Origin: Caprimulgus europaeus
Lineage: Eukaryota; Chordata; Aves; Caprimulgiformes; Caprimulgidae
Direction: 5' to 3'
Assembly (NCBI GenBank): GCA_907165065.1
Contig: OU015528.1
Span: 44,383,515 to 44,447,514 of the forward strand
Length of the DNA: 64,000 nucleotides
The translations under genes were made by a program, and so were the position numbers. This document shows positions 26,601-37,600 of this stretch, piece by piece. Position 1 is the stretch's first letter. Each line of letters begins with the position of its first letter. The notes beneath the pieces are model-generated. The model saw only the letters and a list, made by a program, of their open reading frames with translations, had not been told where the DNA came from and did not search any database.

Positions 26601-29309
26601 GCCTTGATAGAGAGTTGTATATTCAAGGCATTCACAGGGTTTTTCTCATGCCTACAAATATATAGCAACTCAAAATTATTTCTGGTTATATTAATTTTAT
26701 TATGTGGAAATTAGTAATTTCACACAGATTTATGCAATTGTATGTGACTGTTTTTTAAATTCCACTACAGCTCCAATTCATGCTCATTTTTTGTTTGGCC
26801 TAAGTATTTATCCAGCTTCTGTATGACATAAATCTAACAAAATAATCCTAGTAATTAGCCTCACTATGCCTCAGTTTCTTTATCTGAAGATAACAGTAAT
26901 CCTCTCATCAGTGAGGGATTTCAGGTTTTCTGCATCAACATTTGGAAAATATTTTCAGATCCTTGAATGAGAGAGGAAGGAATTTAAGTTATTATTCAAG
27001 TGAGACACAATGTAAAAGGGATAGTCATTTGTTTCCAAATCCATTTTCAGTGAAATCCAAGAAGAAAGATTTTTAAAAAGAATAATGATGGAACTAGAAT
27101 TAATTGTTGCAATTACAGACTATCATGCTGAACTAATTAAGCCAGCAAAGAGTTCCATTTATGTTTGCCAAAGATTTTCTTTGAGTTAAAGATACTGACT
27201 ACATCACCAAATGAGAGAAGTGAAATTATGAAGCATAGGTTAATCTTTAAAATAGTGTGGGTGAAAGGGTCCAGAGGCAAGTGCTGAAGTCCAATATTTA
27301 CCACTGCAATTTAATTTTCCACTTTGAAACCCCAGAGATAATTAGAATTATTCTCATTTGTCTCCCATGTCAGCATGATTTAGGATTCTACTTAGTATGC
27401 AAAGAAAAAAAAAATACATATTGAAGTGAATTACACCAAAAATCTCAGTGTCACACAGTGGAAAACCAGAATATGCTATGTAAGAAATCATCACAAGGTG
27501 ACGGATCTGGCTCTATCTGGGCTGTTCTCAGGACACCTGTGTGGAAGGTGAAGCTCTGTAGAGTTAGTGCACCTTCAGGGCTGGTTTAGTTCCTGGACAG
27601 ACATCCAGAATTGAAAAGAACATTTCAGCAGCCACCAAAAAATAACCCTGCAAGTCTTTCATGGCGAGTCATTTGTAGCTGTGGGATCTCCAGCGCCAGG
27701 GATGTGCCCCATCTCTTTTCATCCCACACCAGTACGCCTCTGCTGCATCCTGAGCCTGCACTCCTCAAGCCTCTGCTGTCCTACACAGACTGCATTTCTC
27801 TGCACTGCATCACGATGCCAGCTGCAATGCAACTAACATTTTTTTTCCTTAGTGGTACTAAATGGATTGGACATTTTAATCTGTTTTAAAAACAGTGTGC
27901 ATGCAACAAAAAGCTTGATGAAAGGAGTGCATCCCGTGCTTGTAAGATGGAAGTTCCTTATTTCCTGATGGAGTGCTGTTCCAGACCATTGGTCAGATGC
28001 TGTGTATTTTGCTGTGATTCCCAGAGACAAGGCAATTCTCACCTGGAAAGCTCTGTGAAGAGGACTTCCCTTCCACCTGCAAGGCAGTTTCCCTCCAAAC
28101 CAGATCTGTCTGTCTCAGGTGTGAAAGAGCATTCTCAGGGAATCTCTTTTACAGCCTTGCACAGCTGCCTGGAATGCCCTGCCTTGCACAGTACCACTCT
28201 GCTTCAAGAATTTGGCTTCCTGCTGCCGTCCTTTCCCCAAAGATGATACACCAAGGTGTCCCAGTGGTTTATTATAAATACCAAGAGGAAACACAGCACA
28301 TCACTAGCACAAAAAAACCGCCTACAACAGTCCTAGCGGCAGGAAAAACAGCTTTAACTGGGGGGGTGGGTGCATCTCACAGAATGAAGCAAAAAATGCT
28401 GGTCATGTTTACTTGCTCAGCTTCAAGGCTTTGGAGCTTGGAAGGCTGATACTCATCTACCTGTCTATAGACATAGTTACACTCCACAGTGAGGAGATAA
28501 AAGAAAAAAAGGCGGAGGATATTGTTATGGGAAAGAAAAAGCTTTTGATTTTGTGTACTGAATATAGAACAGAATAATGAGTTTTTGCTTTAGAAGTGAA
28601 ACATGGTTGCTTTAAAAGCAAATTAGGACAATAAAGTGGAGTGGGGGTAGGAGACTCGTAGGAATGCTGTAGATCCCCTAACACTCAGATATCTGAGAAG
28701 ACACGATAGATGATATAACTAATGACTGGTTAATGAGGATGAATAGATGCAATAAAGACATGTTCCTTGTTGCTGTAGGGAACTAATAATGACATTTTGT
28801 AGAACAGTGACATGAGTTTCTTTCCTGATTCTGAGTTCATTTATAAAGACTAGAAATGAAATGAACTCAGAAAATCAAAACTCCATCGGCAAAGGAAAGT
28901 GAATGGGGCATTTCAGATCTACAGATTTTGAGGGCTTACACAAGACTCATTTGAAACCAGATTTCTAAGGAACCACTCAGTTTTGCTAGTTTTCACTTCT
29001 AATATTCCTTTAAAGACAGTCTTTTAATCAATATTTTTCTACTTGGGTTTAGAAAGCAGAGACAGTGAAAATACATATTACTTTTGAAGAAGTACTAGCT
29101 CTTATCTTACCAGATTGGGGGAAAAAAAAAAAAAAAATCCCTCCTACAAAATTCAGCATGACCAGAATGGCAACTATATTCCAAGCTAGGAGACAGATGC
29201 AACGATTCTGTTACTTGATCAGTTATTGGAAGTCAATATGAAGGGCATAATGGGGTACAAACAGGCATGTTGTGAACAGAATTAAAAACAGGCTTGAGTT
29301 GACAGGTTC
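23674..29309. other. Intergenic spacer CFAP54-NEDD1, no gene recognised
   Basis: AT-rich with scattered short open frames, none resembling a known protein or supported by splice sites. It contains a G/T-rich simple repeat at 26330-26391 and an A16 run near 29130. No tRNA, snRNA or assignable repeat was seen. Confidence 0.6.
26330..26391. repeat. G/T-rich low-complexity tract
   Basis: Runs of T broken by GG and GGGG (gtttttttggtggggttttt...). It creates artificial open frames on both strands, one of them Lys/Asn/Pro-rich on the minus strand. Confidence 0.8.
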
Positions 29310-29415
29310 AGGAACTTCTGCATCCAGTTCTGGAGCCCCCAACATGAGAAAGACATGGACCTGATCTTTAAGGTCCCTTCCAACCCAGACCATTCTATGA
29401 TACTATGATTCTCTG
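29310..29415 (+). mobile_element. Internally deleted CR1 remnant upstream of the NEDD1 promoter
   Basis: The first half matches the CR1 ORF2 segment around CCAGTTCTGGAGCCCCCAAC and AAAGACATGGACCTG. The sequence then jumps straight to the CR1 3' tail AAGGTCCCTTCCAACCCAGA with ATTCTATGATACTATGATTC. About 400 bases present in the 6124-6711 copy are missing. It ends about 30 bases before the CpG island begins. Confidence 0.78.
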
Positions 29416-29984
29416 GTTGGAATGTGCTTATTACTGTTATTTGTCATGACCTGTCACCAAGACGTCCCAGTGAAGAGACCGGGCCGGCAGTGCTGGATAC
29501 CGGAGCTGGTGTCTCTCAGAGCGACCCTATTGCGGAGAGCAGGATTTACTGCTTAACACGAGGCTGGCTCCGGGCGGGGCGCTCCGTGCCGGCCAGTGAC
29601 CCGTCACCAGCCCGAAAGGCGCCCGTCTCCCCATCAGCCCCAACCGAGCGGCTCCTCCGCCAGGGCACAGCGGGGCCTGTCAAACCTCCAGCCCCGCCCC
29701 TACAGGCCCCTACAGTCCTCGGGCAAGGGCTCCCCAACGGCGCCGCTCGCCCCGCGGCGGCCGGGCCCGCGAGCTGCTTTCAGCGCCGGGCGGTGCCTCG
29801 CGCCGCAGGGAACGCCCCGAGCGGCGGGAACGGCGCGCGCGCCCACCCTCCCCTTCAGCCCTTCCGGGCCTCCGTAACGGCCGGGGAAGGCGAAGGCGCG
29901 CGGGGGCTGTTGGGACGGGCTGTTAAGTTGGATACGGCGCGGAAAGTCGGCCCGCGAGGGAGGGCGCGCGGGAGGGCAGCGCTC

Positions 29985-29989
29985 ATTGG
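29985..29989 (-). promoter_or_regulatory. NEDD1: Inverted CCAAT box (ATTGG)
   Basis: CATTGGCCAG within the NEDD1 CpG island, about 55 bases upstream of a second CCAAT box. Paired CCAAT boxes with NF-Y are common in cell-cycle promoters; binding is inferred. Confidence 0.5.
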
Positions 29990-30039
29990 CCAGGGGTGTG
30001 TGCGGACCCCGTAGAAAACTGGGAGCAGGAGAGTGTCAG

Positions 30040-30052
30040 CCAATCGGGGCGG
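30040..30052 (+). promoter_or_regulatory. NEDD1: CCAAT box abutting a GC box
   Basis: CCAATCGGGGCGG joins an NF-Y-type and an Sp1-type element. Its position suggests transcription starts roughly 60-100 bases downstream, near 30.10-30.15 kb. Confidence 0.5.
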
Positions 30053-30616
30053 CCGGCGCCGGGTGCCGGGCCCGAGCTCTGGGGAGGAGCCGGGTCAGGA
30101 GGGAAGGAAGGGGCTCGGTCCGGAGCCCGCCCGCCAGGTGGGCAACGGCGGTGGGGCCGGGGGCAGATGAGCGCCCTGACGCGCCGCGGAGAGGGCGCGG
30201 AACGGGGGGGCGGCCTTCAGCGGGGCCCCGCCCTGGCGGGAGCGGGACGAGGGCTGGGCGGTGGCGATGCCGATGCCGTGGGGCGCGGGTGTGCGGAGCG
30301 GATTGTCCCGGGGCTGAAGGTGCGGAGCCGGGAGAGGAGCCCCGGGCGAGTTGAGAGGAAGGAGAGAGAGGAGGCGAGCAGTTCCGCGGGCTGATGCCTC
30401 GGGGATGCGGGTGTGGACCCCATTTCCCTGACTGAGTTTGCCGGTTCTGCCCCCCCCTCTCTTAAATCCCCTGGGCAGTGAGAGTTAGTGGCCTGCAGCT
30501 CTGCAGAAACGTTACGGAAACTTTTAGCTAAAGGGTGGTTGTGCTTTGAGGTGAACGAAAGGCTTACCTTTTGAGTCCTTATTTGTCACTAGTTTAAAAT
30601 TACCCGGAGTAAAAAG
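30053..30616 (+). other. NEDD1: NEDD1 non-coding first exon region (inferred)
   Basis: The first coding exon (31467) has only 8 bases before its ATG, so a non-coding exon must lie upstream in or near the CpG island. Candidate donors are CAG/GTGGGC at 30137/30138 and AAG/GTGAGA at 30616/30617; the second is a stronger consensus, the first lies nearer the promoter core. The transcription start cannot be fixed from sequence. Confidence 0.45.
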
Positions 30617-30892
30617 GTGAGAATAAACTCTGCAAACCTGGAATTGGCTAGCCTGGCTTTAACTCTTAGAACGGTGTCTGTCAAAACAAAGGGTGGTATG
30701 TTGGGGTTTTTTGGGGTGGGGTTTTTTTTTTGGTGTAAGCTCTGTTGAGAAGTGACTCATCATCACACATATTATACTGTTAAAGTTTAGTTTAAAGAAT
30801 TTTCAGACGTCTCCTGTAGGATGTGAGATGGACGCTAGAGTGAGTCCTTTGGGTCCAAACTTCCAGCATTTCCCGGCAACAGTCAGTTGATT

Positions 30893-31087
30893 TGAGCTGT
30901 GAGAGTAATAGAGCACTGGAACAGGCTGCCCAGGGAGGTTGTGGAGTCTCCTTCTCTGAAGACATTCAAGACCTGCCTGGACACCTTCCTGTGTGATCTG
31001 ATCTAGGTGTTCCTGCTCCGGCAGGGGGACTGGACTAGATGATCTTTCGAGGTCCCTTCCAATCCCTAACATTCTGTGATTCTGTGA
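30893..31087 (+). mobile_element. CR1 3'-end fragment in NEDD1 intron 1
   Basis: Starts at GAGCACTGGAACAGGCTGCC (the HWNRLP region of ORF2) and runs through GGACTAGATGATCTTTCGAG to the tail ACATTCTGTGATTCTGTGAG. Severely 5'-truncated, same orientation as NEDD1. Confidence 0.9.
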
Positions 31088-31466
31088 GCTTGTGTATCTC
31101 CATCTACTGGTTGGAAGTTAGTCCTGGAAATAGTCCCACCTTCGTGTTGGGCAGCTGTAAACTCTGTGGAGATATAAGCCTCGGTTTAGTCTCTTGCTAC
31201 CATAGCTGGGATGACTTTTCCTTTGTGCGGGGAGGGGGGAAGCATACATTTGCTTCAAGAATTTAAGTAACAAAAGTGTAGAGTGCCTGCTGCTTTCAGT
31301 GGTGGATTCAGCTGAATGGTACTAATTGTGTAACTAAATAAAATGTCCTGGTTATCAAGAAAAAAGTTAAATGGCTTAGATAACATTCTTCTTGACCTCC
31401 AAAGTGACCTGTTGTTTGTATTTATTTTTTATATGTGTGTCTTCATTTTTTTTTTTTCAAAAACAG

Positions 31467-31610
31467 GTGCAGCCATGCAGGAAAGCATACGTTTTGCTTC
31501 TTCAGGAGATGATGTTAAAATATGGGATTTTTCATCTCTAACTGTGGTGGAGCAGTTCAACCCACATACACCCTCACATCCAGTCAGCTCGCTATGTTGG
31601 GCCAGCAATA
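31467..31610 (+). CDS. NEDD1: NEDD1 exon 2, start codon and first WD40 blade
   Basis: Acceptor tcaaaaacag; the ATG at 31475 sits in gcagccATGc with G at -3. Encodes residues 1-45, [20 protein letters not shown] to the split Asn before a weak donor, ata/gtatcc. Confidence 0.94.
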
Positions 31611-34600
31611 GTATCCTTTACAGTTTCAGCCATAGTTTTGTGGGTGTTCTGCAAAATTTCAGTGAATTTTTTTTATTAAAGTGTCTGTAAATCTCAGGCC
31701 TCATGCAGTTTTGAAGTCTTGCATTAAAAGATTTGTATATATTGTGAAGAAAAATGTGTGGTTCTCTGAAGTGAATTACAAAATAAACTCGTGCTGGTTA
31801 ACGCTTTGGAAGAAGTTTCTCTTTCTTTAGGAGGTTAGCACTTTTAAAATGATTATTATAATATGCTTGAATTGCCTGCCAACTGTAAAGCTTACTCATT
31901 TGTTTCTTCAGTAGTTGATTACAATATTCACTTTCAAGGCAGTGCTTAATTTAATGACAAGGTTGAGCAAAACAATTGCTAGTGTAGTAAAATTCTATGC
32001 ATAGCATAGAGAGGAAAACTGTAATGAAAGATGTGTTTGTTTTCCTTGAACGGCTACTCACTGATTCTGATAGCGTACATTTACCTCTTACTCTGTAGCC
32101 AGTGGTTTTCTTTGTACTCTTTGTAGTATTTACAGAGGAAGCACAAACCTGTTGGCTGTGTGGAAAACAGGATGGTGGTGATTTATGCATGAAAATACAT
32201 CTGGCCCATTTAGACCTTTCACTTCTGTCTTGAAAGCCTATTATAGGATAATGATATGAAGTGCTATTTGTTAGGTGAATATACAGGAAATTTCATGAAA
32301 ATAGTGCAGTATCAGGTGAACAGCCTGTATGGCTGGCCTGGGAGGAGGCAGTGATAACTAATCTTGATGTAAAAGTGCAGGATGCTGGTACATAACAACT
32401 AAGTCCTGCAAGTTCTGAATGTCTGTCCTCTAAGTCTGCAAATAAGTGGATGAATGAGAAAAAAGTTAAAACAACCACAATGCAAGTGGATATTTTGATT
32501 TTGATTATGGAGCTTGCAGAGTAATTGTAGATATAGCATTTATATTTGTATATATACACACACTTATATCTGTTGTGTAGTAAACTTTAGCTGTAGACAG
32601 TCTGTCTTGTCATGCTTTCTTCTGCCTAGTCTCCTCTTCATCCTCCAAAACTGAAGCAATGCAGTATCTTACTTTATAAGCTTTGGAATGTTTGTTACTT
32701 TGTTAGAGGTCAAGCATTGGTTTTGCTTCAGCCTAACTTTGTAAGCTAAAATGGTCCTTTAAAATAATGAAAAAACTAGCAAGCACTAAATCTGCCTGCC
32801 AGTTCTTTGGTGTTAAATCCAGCCAATTAACCTGTTTTCTTAAATAAGCAAATAAAAAATAAAAATGGGCATTGGCCTGAAGACATACAGGATGCGCATC
32901 CAAATGATTATTCTGTTCATTTGGTGGGGGTGCAGAGGCAGTTTCCCTGCTGTGTAGTTCCATACTGAAGGCTTTTTCACTACTTTGAGGTACTTGGTGT
33001 CATTAAAGGTTCTTTTTGGGTTTTTGTTTTTTCTTCCTTTGGTATGGAAGGAGGCAAATTTGCAGGCATTCATTGTACTCTAGAAACTATATGGCGAGGT
33101 AACTTAACATCTGTCAGCAACAGGACTGTTCCTTAAATCCATAGTCTGCTAACAGCATTCCTTTGAACTCTAGTGATGGTTGGGGCTCTTACTTGGGCGT
33201 GGTGCGGAAACAAAATTGTAGAACAGATAAGCTACCTTAGCAGAAAGAGCTCTTAAATAATATCTGATAGGTATTTCACCTCTCCTCTGAAAGAAATTAC
33301 TCTGCCTTGTATTGGGAAGTAAGGGCTGTAGTTAATGCAAGAGCTTCTTAAGGCTATTTTGAAAGCTTTCATTATGTCTCTATTTCTAGGTCCCTTCAAG
33401 GTACAGTACTTCAGACTGTTTAACCATTCTGTCTTCTGTTCAGTGAAGGAAACTTACTGTTGCTTTTATTAATCCCCTATTTAATACAATTATGGTCCAT
33501 AACTTGTGACTAAGATAGATACCTGGCCACTGCTTCTGCTGCTGGTGATAAAATTGTTGTTTCAAGCTGTAAAAGCAAACCTGTTCCACTCTTTGAAATA
33601 GCTGAAGGAGTAAGTATGAGTACTGCCATGTCTTGTTTTTTTCTTCACTTCACCTTGTGTAGTTTGCATCATGTCTGTTCTGCATATTTGGGATCAACTT
33701 AATTTTAGTGTTGTTAGGGTTAGTGACATGTATGTAAAAACATTTCCATGTATATAGTTATATGCATGTAAAGAGCAGGGGGAATAGAGCTTCTAAAATA
33801 GTTCTACCAGTAAGAAAATACAAATGCAGTGATACTGGCACCTGATGCTGATAGCTTCCTGCTAGGATGACTTGCCTGTTGAGCCTCAGTGTGATAGCCT
33901 GAGGCAGTCAGTGGTTCAAACTCGATCTGATGTGTAGGTGACAGAACAGAGCTCAAGTCTGAACATCATTTTCCAACTTCATTTGTCACTATTACGCATG
34001 CCTGTGAACTCTATATTAAAAAACAAGAGTCTATATAAAAGGTTGTTCTTGGTTGTACATGTGCTAGCTTCTGGAAATCCATGAAGTAGGAGAATTTCTG
34101 TTCTGGCTGGGTTTTTTTGTCCTGTAAAATGGAAGCAAGGCACTACAAACTCTTCAGAAAGCTGGACTTAGTTTTAGAAGAGTCTTTTGACATGGTTACT
34201 TGCATGACTTGTTAGGGTTCTAAACAATTCTAGTTATTCTCCTTGGATAGCTATTGTAATGCTAATTTGGACTGGAAATTTTCTGAAAATTTGTTCAAAC
34301 AGGGCTTTTAAGTTGCTGGAGCAAACACTTTCAAAGATGGAGTGTTTGTCATGGGCACTTCACTGAATCTGGTCTATAACTAATGCAATCATTTCCAATT
34401 TTACCATGTCAATAATTAGATGGACTTGTTTTTACTTAATTCAAATCTCTGGAACTTAAAAGTGAATTTTCAACGTGAGAGAACTGAATGTAAGTCTATC
34501 ATTAAGATGGACATTTTTTAAAAAGTAGGTACTTCAATGATTCTTTTAAAAAGAATCACTTTATAGAATTATGAGATTTGCTGCTATAATATTCCTTGTA

Positions 34601-37600
34601 ATGTTTAGTGAATGTGAAGTACATGACTTAGACACCTTTTTGATTTTCTTTTAAGGAGTGTTTTAGCATTTTCTCTTTAAAACTCAGCACCTGAACAGAA
34701 GTCTGATTGTACTTTACAGAGCTATAATATAAAGGAAAAATGCATATTGACAGAAAATATTTGAGAATTTATTGATAAATGTATTTAAATTTTAAAATGT
34801 ATTAAGCATATGTCCAAACTGGACTGGATTTTAAATGCCTTTTGATGGGAAATAACTGTAGAGTAGCAATAGTTCTGTCAGTCAGTGGGACTGTTCGTGT
34901 TAATGAAGGTGAAAGCACACATCAGTATGCTTCTAAATACATTCGAATAAATCCCTTATCTTTAACATAATTTTTTTTTACCCTTCTCCATCAGGCAAAA
35001 CAGACATGTGTGAGCTTGAATTCTAGTTCTTCATATATTGTGAGTGGAGGCCTTGATAACACAGTTAATATCTGGGATCTGAAATCCAGAAAGGTTTACC
35101 GAAGCCTTAAGGTAAGTTTGGCTCAGAAAGAACGGTAGCTTTCATGACTTCCAGGTTTTGATGCCAGCTATAAAAAATAAACTTTCTCTAAGCCATGTAT
35201 CTGCAGGATCAAGCTCACAGATAGGAGCTAGCACACATATGTCTTCTCAAGTTTGTGTTCTCTATGTGCTGTAAATAGCAAATTTAATTTAACAAGCCTA
35301 CTTAATTTGATGTCTTCAATGTACAATTCTATAATAATGTGTATGTATGTGCTTCTTATTTTGAGAATTTGTATTGATGTTCTCTGATGGGATTTTTTCC
35401 AAGGGCAGCATTTCAGATAATTACTGTTTCTGATATGCCAAACAAGAACACTTGGAATTGTAGAATGCTGTCATAGAACTAAAGTTATGCAAAACTGGGA
35501 CGTGGTTGTCCTCTTCTAACTGATCCAGTATGAACTATCTAGAACCTTGTTATGATGCACGAAGCTTAGGATGATCTAGTATATTTCTGGGATTCCTTCA
35601 GTAGATGATTTTGGCCTTGTTTCGAACCACTGTTAAAGAGGCTATAGTACTTCAACTTTGATTTATTCTTTTTCCTTGGGCTTTTAAAGTTACAGTTTGA
35701 AACAGAATTACAAAGTAGCTAATATAGTACTTTAAATATCTCTTTCTCCCTTTTGGGCTAGAAGTACTTGATTGTCTTCCCCTATCTGTTCAGTAAACAC
35801 AATATCATAATTGCAAATGCCTGTACTGAAAAGCTATTTGGTGTATATATGTGTTGATACTAAAAGTGACAGAAGGGGAGGTTGGCCGTGGTACATCAGG
35901 TTAACAGAAAGCGTATTCAAATACCACTGGTTTCTGGAAGGCTTTACTTTTGAAATAACATTAATGACACCTGTGGGAGATATCTCTATGGTTGTCTTAT
36001 TAAAATATTGTATATAATTACAGCATCATCTTTACTAATCTATTAAAACAATCTTCTGAAAACAGTCAAGACAGTGGTTAAAATATAATGTCTGCTCTTC
36101 AGTATGTTTTGCTGCTGTTTTCTGGGATATCCCGTAATAATTCTTGAATAATCTTTTTAAATGTTACAGGTAACCAGAAAAAAATCACCAAGCCGAAGAT
36201 TTTCTGCAAAAGCACATTTTAGGATGGAATATGGTTGTCCTGAATGTCTTTAACCCTCTCCCTCTAACCTCCCTCCCTCACAGGATCATAAAGATGAAGT
36301 CACATGTATTACATATAATTGGAATGATAGTTACATTGCTTCTGGATCCTTGAGTGGTGAAATTATTCTACACAGTGTTACCACCAATTTATCAAGTACT
36401 CCCTTTGGTTATGACAGCCGTCAGGTAGGCTATCTGTATTAAGTTCCTTTCAGGTATGAAGCTTTAATTCACAGTATTTTGAAATTGAAAGTACATACCA
36501 ATAACTCTTAACATTTTTTAATGTTTCCTTCTAATTTCTAAGAGTGCACTTACAGAAAGGAAGAGACTACTGTCTGTATTCTAGTCTTAAATAATAGGTA
36601 AATTAGGTAAACATTGAAATAGAAATTTCTCAAGTACCTTTTACTTATATACATATTACAGGAAACTTTACTTTGTAGGCTCTGGTTCCTCAAGAACAAA
36701 CTTCTGCACATCTTAGATCTGAACAAAAACCAGTCTGGTGTGCAAACCAAAGCAGTTTCAATGCACTACTCAATCTGTGATGTTGCAAAGAACAAAGATC
36801 ATGTCGCCTCAGTTCTGACTTACCCAGAGTAATCAGATTTACAATTGAGCAGAGCAGTCTGTAAGTAGGAGTGAATATAATCCATTATTTGGAAATAATA
36901 AATTTATCTAGTCTGGAGATAAAAAATTGCAAAGCTTCTCACAGGGCAAAGCAATAGGATTTTATATTACCTACTTACGTGTTTGAGTAATGTTTTTGTT
37001 AACTAGTTTGAAGGAAAACTGTGAAAAGAGAAACACAAAGCAAATGTACTACTTGAGGGCCTTGATAGGAGTTTTCAGTGCAATTCCTTTTTTAGTTTCA
37101 AAAGATCTGGGAGAATTAGTGGGTATCGTTAGGGGAATTCCCTTGATATAAGGGCATCTGCAGTAGTAAATGACTTGCATTGTCTCATTGTAAGTTCCAG
37201 TGTGAGTTCTTAGTGTGAATGTTGTCTTAGGCACAGCTAAGTGTTTGTGTTCTGGACATTCTTTTATTTTTTAACTGAGTCATTTTTACAGAGGTAGAAG
37301 CTGCCTAGGGAATAAAGAACCGTTGCTTTTGTCCTGAACCTGGTCTTTAATGTTGCAGGGAATGCTGACGTTGTGACTTACTCTTTTTCTGTTACTGTTA
37401 CAACTTTTCCTGTTCTAGATTACAGATGGAGTGTGAAGTTAAATTTTTCTCCTGTCTAGCATTAAAAGTATAACTTGATGAGGAATTCTCTTACAACTTT
37501 ATAGCATCACAGGAATTGTGGTATATTTTCTGTTGAAAAATCTCCATTAAATTCAAACCATCTCTTAGGTTCTGCAGTATCTCTGATCCACAACTGTAGT

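Larger units (their letters stand above)
29440..30420. promoter_or_regulatory. NEDD1: CpG-island promoter of NEDD1
   Basis: Abrupt rise in GC and CpG density compared with AT-rich flanks, including several GC boxes. No TATA box is apparent, which is usual for a housekeeping, cell-cycle gene. It sits immediately upstream of the NEDD1 coding exons. Long open frames on both strands here are by-products of high GC. Confidence 0.88.

Noticed and set aside
29424..30423. Long open frames (up to 196 residues) on both strands in the NEDD1 CpG island
   Set aside because: Arg/Pro/Gly/Ala-rich composition with overlapping frames on both strands is what high GC produces; no splice-supported coding structure.
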